A DNA stretch of 64,000 nucleotides, from contig NZ_CP070969.1 of assembly GCF_017086365.1 (NCBI RefSeq), forward strand, positions 3,844,001 to 3,908,000. The letters are read 5' to 3'. Position numbers and translations under genes: made by a program. This document shows, in pieces, positions 45,041 to 54,187 of the stretch. Numbering within the stretch: position 1 is the stretch's first letter; each line of letters begins with the position of its first letter. The notes beneath the pieces were generated by a model. The model made no database searches. It saw only the letters and a program-made list of their open reading frames with translations, and was not told the origin of the DNA. This stretch comes from Paenibacillus tianjinensis (GTDB lineage: Bacteria; Bacillota; Bacilli; Paenibacillales; Paenibacillaceae).

Positions 45041-45985
45041 TTATCGAACCGCTTGTATAATCCGTTCACTGATCCGCTGATACCCGTCGCCGTTCGGGTG
45101 AAAATGATCGCCTGAGAGATACTTGTCCAAATGGCGGTTGAATAAATCAAAGGTTGGAACAAGGGTCATATTGCTGTGCGTATTGATAATATCCATCGCG
45201 GCATTATTCCAGGCTGTTGCCGCCTGATTCCCGGGCACGAGCAGGTCCTTAATATCTCCGAAGGGGTTGTATAGACCCACATAAAAAATTTGCGCCTGCG
45301 GATTAATCTCGGAAATCGTCTGCAGGATCTCACCGAGCCGCTTCGCGGCATCCGGCAAGGCAGCCAGAAGCGACTCCGGCGTTAACTCGGCTTCATTCGG
45401 CTTAGGCGTGGAAGTAACAAGAGCGCTGTTCTTCCCGTCAATGATTCCTGTCGCATGGACTGAGCTTACAGTATCCTGCTTCTCAGCGGCTGCTGATGGA
45501 GACGGGCCTGGTGTTGCCGGTCCCTGGCCTTCAGTCGACTCTCCCAGAATATCGGAGCCGCGGAACAGATCATTACCGCCAATGGAAACCAGAATAATAT
45601 TAGCCTGCCGCAGGGCGTAACGGACGCCCTCTTCCTTAAGTTTGGTTTGCAGTCCGGCCGTTGTCAGTCCGTTAATCCCCATATTGCCAAGGAGCTCGGC
45701 ATATCCTCCGTCAGCCGACAAACCGTCCAGCGTACGCTTAACAAAACCGCTTCCGTCGTTGTCACCCGTTCCCTTAGCAAGCGAATCACCCAGCGCGAGA
45801 ATCCTCATCGAATCTCCGGCTGCCGCAGTAGGAACTGCTGTCTGCTGAGGTAAAGCGGTTGACAGAGCTTCTCCCTGCGGGTTAAGAATATCGCCTACTG
45901 CAGAAACAAATCCCACAATCAATATTATTGTTGCTGCTATGGAAATCAGGCTCACACTTCGCCAGGTCCATTTGGAATCTTTCAA
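45041..45985 (-). CDS. SGNH/GDSL-type esterase, membrane-anchored
   Basis: A 314-aa protein. An N-terminal hydrophobic helix (LISIAATIILIVGFVSAVGDIL) is a signal anchor, followed by the SGNH hydrolase core: block I ILALGDSLAKG with the nucleophile Ser, block III VSIGGNDLF and block V SGDHFHPNGDGY with the Asp-His pair. A Pro/Ser/Glu-rich insertion (TEGQGPATPGPSPSAAAEKQD) interrupts the core after block III. Likely deacylates surface lipids or polysaccharides; TTG at 45985 follows GGAGGG at 6 nt. Monocistronic. Confidence 0.85.
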   Translation of the reverse strand: MKDSKWTWRSVSLISIAATIILIVGFVSAVGDILNPQGEALSTALPQQTAVPTAAAGDSMRILALGDSLAKGTGDNDGSGFVKRTLDGLSADGGYAELLGNMGINGLTTAGLQTKLKEEGVRYALRQANIILVSIGGNDLFRGSDILGESTEGQGPATPGPSPSAAAEKQDTVSSVHATGIIDGKNSALVTSTPKPNEAELTPESLLAALPDAAKRLGEILQTISEINPQAQIFYVGLYNPFGDIKDLLVPGNQAATAWNNAAMDIINTHSNMTLVPTFDLFNRHLDKYLSGDHFHPNGDGYQRISERIIQAVR

Positions 45986-46087
45986 AGCAATCCCTCCGTA
46001 CGTTCTATTCTCCATTATTCCACATTTTACAAACTTCTTAACTATGTAATTAAACATAATTCTTCTATACGCATTTTGCAAATACAC

Positions 46088-46377
46088 GGGACACCTTCCT
46101 GCGAGGGCGGATTCCTCCTTCAGGAGAGCTTGCGGCCTTACGAATAAATGCTAATATGCAAAAAATAGGAGCAGCCTATGCACGCAGGAAAAAGTGCCCT
46201 TCTCTAACGCAGAATTATTGAAAAAGATTAGAGTGAGGAGTACCCTAAAGAAGAAGGAAAACAAAGCACAGCTGCTCTATATTTAACGGGAATTACAATC
46301 CGCAATAGCGCGTTTCACTTTCTTTTAATATATAGCCTGTATGCTGGAGGAAACCACGATCAGGAGGGGTGAAGGAG
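46088..46377. other. Intergenic interval upstream of the phospholipase-like gene
   Basis: I see no gene or structured element here beyond the ribosome binding site AGGAGGGG at its right end. Confidence 0.5.
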
Positions 46378-47358
46378 ATGCCTAATATTTGGATGCATCT
46401 GGAGTATGGTAAGCAGCTTGCGGAGGAATTCAAGAGTGAGTTTCCTTTTCTGGAGGATGTGGAGACTCGTCCTGAGCTGTACCAGCTAGGCTGCCAAGGA
46501 CCGGATTTTCTGCTGTATCACAGCTTTCTGCCCTGGAAAAAAGAGAACCGTGCGCTTCGGCTCGGCGATCTTATGCATACGGAGAACTGCGGTCCTGTGC
46601 TGCTCGAATTCTGGAAACGGGCCATATCCCTGCCCTCTGCCGACCTGAAGAATGTGCAGCAATATTTCCTGGGCTTCCTCACCCACCATCTGCTGGACCG
46701 TAATCTTCATCCTTATATCAATTGGAAAGCAGGCTACAAGCACCGTGACCATCAGCGTTTCGAGATCGTTCTTGATACGGTGTTCATGAAGCGGCTGAAA
46801 GGAATTGATACCTGGCGGCATGCGGTCTGGAAAAAAATCAATGTCGGCTCCCATCTGCCTCTCCCCATTCACACCATTCTTTACGAAACTGCAGCTGCCT
46901 GGTATCCTGACACGAAAAAACTGCCTGCTGAAATGTGGCATGAGGCCTATCTCGATATGCTCCTGGCGCATAAATGCCTATACGATCCGAGGGGCTGGAA
47001 GAAATCGCTCCTGCGGGGTAAAGCCCGCCGTCTTTTCTCACAGCAGCTGTCCCCTGCCGAGGAGAAGCTTGATTACTTGAATGAAAAACATGGTGAATGG
47101 CGGCATTCAGCACTCTACTCGGAGGTACGGACCGAAAGCGTCTGGGAGCTGTGGGAGGAAGCGCTGGCAGAAGGACGTACGGTACTGCGTGCTCTTGGCT
47201 CGTGGCTGAACAGTTCAGTACCGGCCGAGGCCTCCCGGGCACTGGAGAAATTCAAAGAGGTGCTGGGCGACCGCTCGTATGACACAGGTAAGGATTGCAG
47301 CAGCAAGCTTAAAAATCTGTACGCCGAACCGATCTGGGAGGCAGGAATTATCTCCTGA
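46378..47358 (+). CDS. Zinc-dependent phospholipase C-like protein
   Basis: A 326-aa protein of the PF00882 (zinc-dependent PLC) group. Clustered His and Asp that could form the tri-zinc site are seen in LGCQGPDFLLYHSF, FLTHHLLDRNLHPY and GYKHRDHQRFEIVLD. No signal peptide is visible, so the protein is probably cytoplasmic, as many uncharacterised relatives are. ATG at 46378 is chosen because AGGAGGGG lies 8 nt upstream; an upstream GTG is inside it. Substrate not predictable. Confidence 0.8.
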   Translation: MPNIWMHLEYGKQLAEEFKSEFPFLEDVETRPELYQLGCQGPDFLLYHSFLPWKKENRALRLGDLMHTENCGPVLLEFWKRAISLPSADLKNVQQYFLGFLTHHLLDRNLHPYINWKAGYKHRDHQRFEIVLDTVFMKRLKGIDTWRHAVWKKINVGSHLPLPIHTILYETAAAWYPDTKKLPAEMWHEAYLDMLLAHKCLYDPRGWKKSLLRGKARRLFSQQLSPAEEKLDYLNEKHGEWRHSALYSEVRTESVWELWEEALAEGRTVLRALGSWLNSSVPAEASRALEKFKEVLGDRSYDTGKDCSSKLKNLYAEPIWEAGIIS

Positions 47359-47409
47359 TCTACTCTTCTGAATTCATTGAAGCCACCGTTTAACAACCCG
47401 CCCCACCAA

Positions 47410-47459
47410 AAAGGGACTGTTCCAGCCAGCCATCTCATGGCCAACTGAACAGTCCCTTT
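47410..47459. terminator. Bidirectional terminator, 13-bp stem
   Basis: AAAGGGACTGTTC pairs perfectly with GAACAGTCCCTTT, with an inner GCCAT/ATGGC helix. It serves the phospholipase-like gene and the convergent CAP gene. Confidence 0.85.
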
Positions 47460-47486
47460 GTTATCTCAATTTAGGTTTCGTATTGC

Positions 47487-48266
47487 TTATTTGCCGATGA
47501 ATTCCTGTACCCAGTAGTTATTGTCATAACCCACACCAATGTAATTGAAATTCGCGCTTAAAATGTTAGCACGGTGACCCTCACTGTTCATCCAGGCAGT
47601 CATTACCTCCTGAGGTGATTTCTGGCCCATGGCGATGTTCTCGCCTGCTGCCCGGTACGTAATACCGAATGTCGCCATCATATCAAAAGGTGAACCGTAC
47701 GTAGGTGAAGTATGGGAGAAATAATTATTAGTACGCATATCTGTTGCCTTAGCAGCTGCCACCTTATTCAGACTGTCCAGCGCACTTACCGGAGACAATC
47801 CGGCCGCGGCACGTTCTTTGTTCACAAGGTCCACAATCTGCTTCACATACGTAGCTTGAGCGTTTACTGCTGCAGCCGGAGCTGTAGTTGCCGCAGGTTT
47901 CGCTGTCGGCGCCGGTGTTGCTGCTAGTTTCGCTGTTGCTGTCGGTGCTGGTGTCGCTGGTTTCGCCGTTGCTGGTGTAGCTACAGGTGCTGGTGTTGCC
48001 ACTGGTTTTGCTGTTGCTGCAGGAGCCGTTGTCTTCTGAGGTACAACTACCGGTTTGAATTTAAATACCGTCACTGTCGTACCGTTAAAAGAAAATGCCT
48101 TATTGCTATATTGAGTGAAATTTTGCATGAGTTGGGCAAAGCTCATAGTTGATCCTTCAACTGCGTTGCTGGTTGCAGCATCCGCTTGTAATGGTAGAGA
48201 AATGCTTAGCGCCATAACAGCTGCTACACTACCACCTATCATTGCTCTTACAGTCTTGCTCTTCAT
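47487..48266 (-). CDS. Secreted CAP-domain (SCP/YkwD-like) protein
   Basis: A 259-aa secreted protein. A signal peptide (RAMIGGSVAAVMALSISLPLQADA, cleavage near AQADA) precedes a spacer, then a low-complexity Pro/Ala/Thr linker of about 70 residues made of repeats of the type ATPAP and AKPAT, and a C-terminal CAP domain (NKERAAAGLSPV, HTSPTYGSPFDMM, GENIAMG, WMNSEGHRANIL, IGVGYD) with the conserved His, Glu and second His. B. subtilis YkwD is the close theme. CAP proteins bind sterols or wall components, or act as proteases; here wall association is the safest reading. ATG at 48266 follows AAGGAG at 8 nt. Confidence 0.88.
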   Translation of the reverse strand: MKSKTVRAMIGGSVAAVMALSISLPLQADAATSNAVEGSTMSFAQLMQNFTQYSNKAFSFNGTTVTVFKFKPVVVPQKTTAPAATAKPVATPAPVATPATAKPATPAPTATAKLAATPAPTAKPAATTAPAAAVNAQATYVKQIVDLVNKERAAAGLSPVSALDSLNKVAAAKATDMRTNNYFSHTSPTYGSPFDMMATFGITYRAAGENIAMGQKSPQEVMTAWMNSEGHRANILSANFNYIGVGYDNNYWVQEFIGK

Positions 48267-48328
48267 TCTGCCATCTCCTTGTTCTGGTTGTTGGATTTGC
48301 TGTGATGCCAAGAGTGTTGGCGGCAAAT

Positions 48329-48344
48329 ATTACAAAGTTGTAAT
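48329..48344. promoter_or_regulatory. Palindrome upstream of the CAP gene
   Basis: ATTACAA-AG-TTGTAAT is a perfect 7-bp inverted repeat 63 nt before the start codon, downstream of a possible -10 (TACAAT on the minus strand). Candidate operator; the regulator is unknown. Confidence 0.4.
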
Positions 48345-48466
48345 CTGTTCCTCAGTCATTGTAGCATAATTCCTTCTCATTGTGCGCCTCTAAGTTTTTC
48401 CATCAGTAGACTCCAGGAAGTCTTGTCCAGCTAAGAGAGCACGCCTATGCATCTGCACATGGTTAA

Positions 48467-48502
48467 GAAGACTGCCCGCCCTATTCAGGAACGGCAGTCT
48501 TC
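48467..48502 (-). terminator. Terminator-like hairpin after the WG-repeat gene
   Basis: GAAGACTGCC pairs with GGCAGTCTTC, 10 bp. The T-tract after it on the minus strand is poor (TTCTTAA). Confidence 0.5.
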
Positions 48503-48552
48503 ACGTCAATTTATGCTTCTTATTTATTTATCGGCACTGCAGCCTACTTCAC

Positions 48553-50514
48553 TTAATGATAGGACTGCCAGAAGTCTCCTTCGGTAGAGATCAGCCCCAT
48601 AATCTCAGCATATGGAATTCGGAAGGTTGGGAATCCTGCGGCGTAGGGTGCGATCTCATAAGGTGCAAAATATAGATACAGTGCAGCTTCATCCACATAA
48701 AAAGGCTGATCCGCCGTAATGCCTTTGTACGTATCCGGGAAAACGTAGGAATACTGCGGGTCGGTAGCGATCTGCTTGCCGACAATCTCGCTAAGCTTCT
48801 CCACATATTTGCTGCCCGGCTTGAATAAGTCGCTGAGCGTATAGAACCTGCCGCTGCGCAGATTGATATGCTCATAGATCCGGGTAGGCATGCCATGTGC
48901 AGCGCCAAACGGGAAGTTATAGCCGCTGAGCTCAAGCACGAGCAGATTTTTGCGGAAAAATTCTACGGCAAAATCACCCGTGTAGCTGAAATCCTGCGCC
49001 GGACCTCCGCTTCCCACCCCCTCGGCATGAGAAAGGCTGCGCAGCTTGTCATTAACAGCTTTGGATACCTCTGTGCTGGCAATCCCCTCTATTACCGGAT
49101 AATAAACCAGATAGTCCCGGTTTGGTTTATATTTCTTCTCCAGCACGGAGTAAGGCGGTCTGAGCGGAATAACCCCATTTTGACGCCACACCTGCTTGCC
49201 CTTACGGTCGTAATAGGCTGTCCGCTGATCAATATCCGCGCGGATCAGGCTACCGCTCAAGGAGAGTGTGCCTGCTCCGGCAATGACGGGTGGCTGCGAT
49301 GCTTTTTTGCCGCTTTTGTCAATAAAATAGGTGTCTTTAGCATCATAGACGGAGGCCAGCCCGTGCTGATAATTGTTCACCCCTAGCAGCGGATGATTGC
49401 TGAGAATTCTGCCAGTTCCGGCATCGGCAATGACATAGCGGGACCCGCGGTACGGCTGGTCTGCATAGACCGGAGTTCCCAGAGCGACCCGGTCTTCACC
49501 GAGCTGTTGCACTTCATAATAGGTGGCCGGAACAACCTGCTTGCCCTGCTTATCGATTAGACCGTTGGCGTTGCCGTAATCCTCCGCAGTATTGATGACC
49601 GCTCTTCCTTTAGAAAAGGGTAACGCAGCAGTAAATTGCGGTTTGATCGCGACACCGCCGTCCAGATTGAGATACCCGTATTTACCGTTCTCCGTCTCCT
49701 GATAAGCCAGCAGTCCATCCCCCGGATTGCCGACAAAAGGATGTTTATACGTATGCAGAACAGTACCCTCAGGGTTTATCAGCGCATATTCTCCCTCGCT
49801 GACTTTAACAAGTGCTGTACCGTTCATGAAATCGCCCGCATCCAGATACACCGGGGGCAGTACTTCTTTGCCCTGTGCATTCAGGTATCCGTACCTTGAA
49901 TTCCCTGTTGTGCTCTGTTTAGAGAAAAGCGCCCGGCCTTCATGCAGTGAATTCAAATAGTCATACCGCGCAGAAGTTACCTCTTTACCTTTTTCATCAA
50001 TGAAGGTGTAGCCCTTTGCATCCGAAACGACCGCCAGGCCTTCCGCATACGGAGCGATAAACGAATAGACTGGTTTTACCTTCTCGCGTCCGCTGCTGTC
50101 AATCAGACCACTGCTGTCCCTGCGCTGAACAATGGCCAGACCGTTATCCTGAAAATCCTCGGCATAATCATACCTCGGTTCAATCACCGTCCGCCCTTCG
50201 TTGTTGATATATCCCCACAGCGTCCCTTCTTTTAGCTTAAAAGGCGCCGGATGGAGCACTTCTGCCCGCAGTCCGCTTCCTTCCCCATCAGTCAGGAGGT
50301 AAAGTGTTTCCAGCGGTTTTATGGAGTAGTCTATACGGTACAATCCCTCTTCTGCGGGGATCGTGACGAACAGATCATCATCTGCACGGATGAAATCCTC
50401 TTCCTGCTGGGCAACAGCTTCGTTCCACCCGATCCCGTCCCACTTCCACACTTCCGCCTGCAGCGGGCCGCTATCCATTCCTTTTGCCAGCTCATTCAGC
50501 TTAATCCTCAGCAT
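48553..50514 (-). CDS. WG-repeat protein with C-terminal DUF3298-type domain
   Basis: A 653-aa protein. About nine WG-type repeats cover residues 90-420, each of the form G-L/Y-I-D-x-x-G-K-E-V-x-P-x-Y (for example FIDEKGKEVTSARYDY, YGYLNAQGKEVLPPVY, LIDKQGKQVVPATYYEV). The C-terminal 190 residues match the DUF4163/DUF3298 pair seen in PdaC and RsiV (LRSGRFYTLSDLFKPGSKYVEKLSEIVGKQI). No signal peptide is seen at the chosen ATG (50514, behind GGGAG); longer upstream frames give none either. Role is unknown; related domains bind lysozyme or peptidoglycan. Confidence 0.83.
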   Translation of the reverse strand: MLRIKLNELAKGMDSGPLQAEVWKWDGIGWNEAVAQQEEDFIRADDDLFVTIPAEEGLYRIDYSIKPLETLYLLTDGEGSGLRAEVLHPAPFKLKEGTLWGYINNEGRTVIEPRYDYAEDFQDNGLAIVQRRDSSGLIDSSGREKVKPVYSFIAPYAEGLAVVSDAKGYTFIDEKGKEVTSARYDYLNSLHEGRALFSKQSTTGNSRYGYLNAQGKEVLPPVYLDAGDFMNGTALVKVSEGEYALINPEGTVLHTYKHPFVGNPGDGLLAYQETENGKYGYLNLDGGVAIKPQFTAALPFSKGRAVINTAEDYGNANGLIDKQGKQVVPATYYEVQQLGEDRVALGTPVYADQPYRGSRYVIADAGTGRILSNHPLLGVNNYQHGLASVYDAKDTYFIDKSGKKASQPPVIAGAGTLSLSGSLIRADIDQRTAYYDRKGKQVWRQNGVIPLRPPYSVLEKKYKPNRDYLVYYPVIEGIASTEVSKAVNDKLRSLSHAEGVGSGGPAQDFSYTGDFAVEFFRKNLLVLELSGYNFPFGAAHGMPTRIYEHINLRSGRFYTLSDLFKPGSKYVEKLSEIVGKQIATDPQYSYVFPDTYKGITADQPFYVDEAALYLYFAPYEIAPYAAGFPTFRIPYAEIMGLISTEGDFWQSYH

Positions 50515-50628
50515 TCCAGTCGCTCCCTTACAAAGGCTTTTGCCTATAGAATATGAGATGGAGGGGGAAAGGGTGTTTATGTGCCTAAGGGGGTGTCTAA
50601 GATGGTGAAAGAACAAGATGAGGTATGG

Positions 50629-50880
50629 CCGTAACTGCGCGGATGTTTGGACTTTCGGCCGCTGTTGTCTTCGGATTTCTTTAATTTATACCGCTGGCAG
50701 CGGGTGAAATCCGAAGACAAAGGCGGACGCTATCGCTCCTCCAGTTCCAAAATCCGCTCCGTCACTTTCCCCTCATCGTTGATGAACGGCTTAAGGGCAA
50801 CACAAAAACACCCATGTGAAGGGTGTTGGCCGGGTGGGTCAAGGGCAGCTGCGCTCTGCCCTTTCCAATTAGGTGCATCG
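50629..50880 (+). repeat. Dispersed hairpin element, copy B, first unit of a tandem duplication
   Basis: Hairpin core 50631-50764: GTAAC/GTCAC ends, GCGGAT/ATCCGC, TTTGG/CCAAA, then the perfect 15-bp stem TTGTCTTCGGATTTC/GAAATCCGAAGACAA and inner CCGCT/AGCGG. The unit continues with AACACCC/GGGTGTT and AAGGGCAG/CTGCCCTT hairpins up to 50880, after which the whole unit repeats. Confidence 0.85.
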
Positions 50881-51115
50881 CCGTAACTGCGCGGATGTTT
50901 GGGCTGCAGCGGGTGAAATCCGAAGACAGTGTTGCTTCCGAAGCGAGCTTTCCTGCGGAAAGCTTTCAGGCGGACGCTACCGCTCCTCCAGTTCCAAAAA
51001 CCGCTCCGTCACTTTCCCCTTATCGTTGATAAATGGCTTAAGGACAGCACAAAAACACCCTATGTGAGGGTGTTAGCCGGGTGAGTCATGGGCTGCTGCG
51101 CTCTATCCTTTTTAA
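50881..51115 (+). repeat. Dispersed hairpin element, copy C, second tandem unit, partly deleted
   Basis: Begins again with GTAACTGCGCGGATGTTTGG but lacks the left arm of the long stem, and carries the GCTTCCGAAGC and AGCTTTCC/GGAAAGCT block found in copy A. The AACACCC/GGGTGTT hairpin is kept; the following hairpin has decayed. Roughly four-fifths of the downstream part matches unit B. Confidence 0.8.
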
Positions 51116-51217
51116 ATAGCTGACTCCTATTTTTTATAGTGATACAAAAGGTAAATATTAATTAATGTCGAACTTCATTACTAAATACTCGATGAATATA
51201 TAATTGGGGCTGGATAA

Positions 51218-51796
51218 ATGAATACTAATAGAAACTGGACTGTTTTATTTATTGGGGGAGCATCAGGAATAGGTAAATCAAGTATTGCTTATGAAATTGC
51301 TCGATTTTATGGTGTGAATGTCTTGGAAGTAGATGATGTCCATCTATCAGTAAAAACAGTTACAACTAAGAATCACTTTCCGGCAATTCATTATTGGGTT
51401 TCTGGAGTAGACTGGAAGGACATTGGAATTGCCGGCAATGTAAATTGGTTGATTGATGTAAGCAAAGAAATATCCCCTGTCTTAAAAGAACTCGCAAATA
51501 GGCATATTGAAGATAAATTGCCTATTATTATTGAAGGCGATTTTATCCATCCCGAATTTACATTATCTTTCGATACCCCAGAGGTAAAATCAATATTTGT
51601 ACATGAATCAGACAAAAGCCAAATATTACAGAATTATTTATCTAGGGAAGGTGGCGAATTACAACATTTCAGAGCTGAAGTAAGTATTTCATATGGGGAT
51701 TGGATAGCTGATATCTGTAAACAGAAGGGGATAGAAATAATTGAATCAAGACCTTGGAATACTGCCTTAAGCAGAGCCGTAGAGTGTTTATTGTAA
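51218..51796 (+). CDS. P-loop kinase-like protein, low GC
   Basis: A 192-aa cytoplasmic protein with a Walker A motif FIGGASGIGKSSIAYEIA near the N-terminus and a possible Walker B/acceptor region (LPIIIEGDFIHPEF). It resembles small nucleoside or shikimate-type kinases and 2-phosphoglycerate kinase-like proteins, but I cannot name the substrate. Base composition is strikingly AT-rich compared with every neighbour, which suggests recent horizontal acquisition. It sits right after the duplicated hairpin repeats. No clear ribosome binding site beyond GGGGCTGG. Confidence 0.75.
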   Translation: MNTNRNWTVLFIGGASGIGKSSIAYEIARFYGVNVLEVDDVHLSVKTVTTKNHFPAIHYWVSGVDWKDIGIAGNVNWLIDVSKEISPVLKELANRHIEDKLPIIIEGDFIHPEFTLSFDTPEVKSIFVHESDKSQILQNYLSREGGELQHFRAEVSISYGDWIADICKQKGIEIIESRPWNTALSRAVECLL

Positions 51797-51848
51797 TGTA
51801 AATCCCAAATTCTGCTTACAGCATCCACGATTTGAACCTGCTTCAATG

Positions 51849-51882
51849 AAAAAGGGAACAGCTACCGTAATAGTCTGATCCC
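51849..51882 (-). terminator. Terminator of the PadR-DUF1048-ABC operon
   Basis: On the minus strand GGGATCAG pairs with CTGTTCCC, followed by TTTTT. Confidence 0.6.
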
Positions 51883-51934
51883 TGATTATATTAATTCCCA
51901 TTAGTTGGCCGCCATCATTCTAATGCCCACAACC

Positions 51935-52705
51935 TTAAGCTGCACTCCGTTTGTACGCGCGCACTGCAAACAGATAAGCGACGATCATTATCCCTAAGCA
52001 CCAGGCTAAAGCCACCCATATATCATTGCCCACCGGCTGACCGGAGAGCAGCGCACGGATCGCTTCCACGATTGAGGTTACCGGCTGATTATCAGCAAAC
52101 ATGCGTACGGCCTTCGGCATCGAGTCGGTCGGTACAAAGGCCGAGCTGATGAACGGCAGGAAGATCAACGGATAGGAAAATGCGCTTGCTCCCTCCACCG
52201 TTTTTGCAGACAGCCCGGCAATGGCCGCGATCCAAGTCAGAGCCAGTGTAAACAGCACTAGTATACCTGCTACGGCTAGCCAGGACAGTACCCCGGCCGA
52301 AGAGCGAAAGCCCATAATGAGCGCTACGAGAATGATGACGGCAACAGAAATGACATTGGACACCACCGAGGTCAGCACATGCCCCCACAGCACGGTGGAA
52401 CGCGCAATCGGCATGGAGTGGAACCGCTCCATAATGCCCCTTTGCTTATCCAAAAACAGGCGGTATGCCACGTAGGCCACCCCGCTGGCAATAGCCATAA
52501 GCAGTATGCCGGGCAACAGGTAGTTTACATAATTATCACTGCCACTCTCAATTGCACCGCCGAACACATAGACGAACAGCAGCATCATTGCAATCGGAGT
52601 GACGCAGACCGTAAAGATGGTATCCATACTGCGGAAAATATGGCGCATGGAACGTCCGAGCATGACTCTCAAGTCGCTGATAAAATATTTTTTTGCAGCT
52701 TCCAT
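51935..52705 (-). CDS. ABC-2 transporter permease, DrrB-type
   Basis: A 256-aa membrane protein with six predicted helices. The ABC-2 signature region is YRLFLDKQRGIMERFHSMPIARSTVLWGHVLTSVVSN and the C-terminal helix pair follows. DrrB-like permeases export drugs or membrane-active compounds. Its ATG overlaps the ATPase stop codon by 1 nt (TAATG). Last gene of the PadR operon. Confidence 0.88.
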   Translation of the reverse strand: MEAAKKYFISDLRVMLGRSMRHIFRSMDTIFTVCVTPIAMMLLFVYVFGGAIESGSDNYVNYLLPGILLMAIASGVAYVAYRLFLDKQRGIMERFHSMPIARSTVLWGHVLTSVVSNVISVAVIILVALIMGFRSSAGVLSWLAVAGILVLFTLALTWIAAIAGLSAKTVEGASAFSYPLIFLPFISSAFVPTDSMPKAVRMFADNQPVTSIVEAIRALLSGQPVGNDIWVALAWCLGIMIVAYLFAVRAYKRSAA

Positions 52706-53463
52706 TAGATGGCCTCCTTTTTACCGATGATCGCAAGGAAAATTTCCTCAAGTGTCGGCTGTTTTTCAACATATTCTACCTTTGCGGCTGGAAACAGCTT
52801 TTTCAGCTCCGCGAGTGTGCCGCCGGCGATAATCCTGCCCTCGTGCAGAATGGCAATCCGGTCGGCGAGCTGCTCTGCTTCCTCTAAATACTGCGTGGTC
52901 AGGAATACCGTAGTGCCGCTGCCCGACAGCTCCTTTACAATCTTCCAAACCTCGATACGTGCTTCGGGGTCAAGCCCGGTGGTTGGCTCGTCGAGAAAAA
53001 CGACCTGCGGTTTACCCACAAGACTCAAGGCGATGTCGAGCCTGCGGCGCATACCACCCGAGTAAGTCGACGGCTTACGGTCAGCGGCCTCAGTTAAGCC
53101 GAAACGGTTCAGCAAATCGTCCGCAACTTGACGCGGATGATCCAGATGCCGCAGCTTGGCAATCATGATCAGATTTTCCCGTCCGGTCAGAATCTCATCC
53201 ACCGCCGCAAATTGCCCCGTCAGACTAATCGACTGCCGTACCAGATCCGGTTTTGAGGCAATATCGAATCCATTAACGGTAACGGTTCCGCTGTCCGGTT
53301 TAAGCAGCGTGCTCAGGATTCTGACAATCGTCGTCTTGCCTGCGCCGTTGGAGCCCAGCAGGGCGAAAATCTCACCCCGCTTCACATCAAAATCTACGCC
53401 CTTTAAGACTTCTGTGTTCTTGAAGGATTTTCGCAGACCTTTAACCTGAATTGCTTGTTCCAT
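52705..53463 (-). CDS. ABC transporter ATP-binding protein, DrrA-type
   Basis: A 252-aa ATPase. Walker A GSNGAGKTTIV, signature YSGGMRRRLDIALSL, Walker B VVFLDEPTTGLD, with Gln instead of His in the switch (LTTQYLEEAEQ), a feature of the DrrA branch. The C-terminal segment (VEKQPTLEEIFLAIIG) is the DrrA tail. Co-transcribed with the two DUF1048 genes upstream and the permease downstream. Confidence 0.9.
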   Translation of the reverse strand: MEQAIQVKGLRKSFKNTEVLKGVDFDVKRGEIFALLGSNGAGKTTIVRILSTLLKPDSGTVTVNGFDIASKPDLVRQSISLTGQFAAVDEILTGRENLIMIAKLRHLDHPRQVADDLLNRFGLTEAADRKPSTYSGGMRRRLDIALSLVGKPQVVFLDEPTTGLDPEARIEVWKIVKELSGSGTTVFLTTQYLEEAEQLADRIAILHEGRIIAGGTLAELKKLFPAAKVEYVEKQPTLEEIFLAIIGKKEAI

Positions 53464-53477
53464 CCGATATTCCCCCT

Positions 53478-53828
53478 TTACTTTGTTTTATCCGTTGTCT
53501 TTTTGATAGCCTTGTTCACTTCTTGGTTAGCGGATTCTTGATATATATCAGCGTAAGTCTTGGAGTCTTTAATCAGATCATCACAGAAAGCGGCCACGTC
53601 ACTTCCGGTTACTTCAAGCACCCCTTTGCCCAAGGCCGCGCCTTCTTCAAACAGATCAATAATCCCCGATAGCAAACCCGTTCCCTCGGTTAGTTCTACA
53701 GGACCGACTTTAAACAGGTATTTTTGCATCTCTTTATAGACAATCTGATAATCCTGCGGGAGCGCTTTGACACGCGCCACGTGTGCCCGCCACTCTTTTT
53801 TGCCTTCAATGATATCTCTTATTCTCAT
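53478..53828 (-). CDS. DUF1048 family protein
   Basis: A 116-aa all-helical protein of DUF1048. The core VKALPQDYQIVYKEMQKYLFKVG and the following LLSGIIDLFEEGAALGKGVLEVTGSDVAAFCDDLI match the family, whose genes are usually next to PadR regulators. It resembles its upstream neighbour in layout, so the pair arose by duplication. Function unknown. Confidence 0.85.
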   Translation of the reverse strand: MRIRDIIEGKKEWRAHVARVKALPQDYQIVYKEMQKYLFKVGPVELTEGTGLLSGIIDLFEEGAALGKGVLEVTGSDVAAFCDDLIKDSKTYADIYQESANQEVNKAIKKTTDKTK

Positions 53829-53839
53829 TTTATCCTCTC

Positions 53840-54187
53840 CTATTTACCTAATTTTTTGGCGACATTATGGTTGAGCTGCTCGCGCCACTTATCACGATAG
53901 GACTTTGCCCCTTCTTCGCCGGCGAGCGCGGAGCAGAAGCCTTTGATGTCGTCACCCAAAGCCTCATGGACGCTCTGGCCGTCCGCCGCCGTTTCTTCCA
54001 GCAGGCCAAGCACACCGTCAAGAATAGGCATGAGATTACGGCCGGTGAAATCCGAGTGCGTCCAAAGGTTGGCTTTGATTTTTTCCCATGCGGCCTGATA
54101 ATCTGCCGGCAGCTTTTTGGCTCGCGTTTCAAAAGCTTTAAATTCTTTAGTCATGTCACTTCCGGTGATTTTTTCCCAAAAATTCAT
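53840..54187 (-). CDS. DUF1048 family protein, upstream paralogue
   Basis: A 115-aa helical DUF1048 protein (AKKLPADYQAAWEKIKANLW and VLGLLEETAADGQSVHEALGDDIKGFCSALAG), the second copy in the operon. Its start codon overlaps the PadR stop by 4 nt, indicating coupled translation. Role unknown; association with PadR and a drug-type ABC exporter is conserved in Bacillota. Confidence 0.85.
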   Translation of the reverse strand: MNFWEKITGSDMTKEFKAFETRAKKLPADYQAAWEKIKANLWTHSDFTGRNLMPILDGVLGLLEETAADGQSVHEALGDDIKGFCSALAGEEGAKSYRDKWREQLNHNVAKKLGK

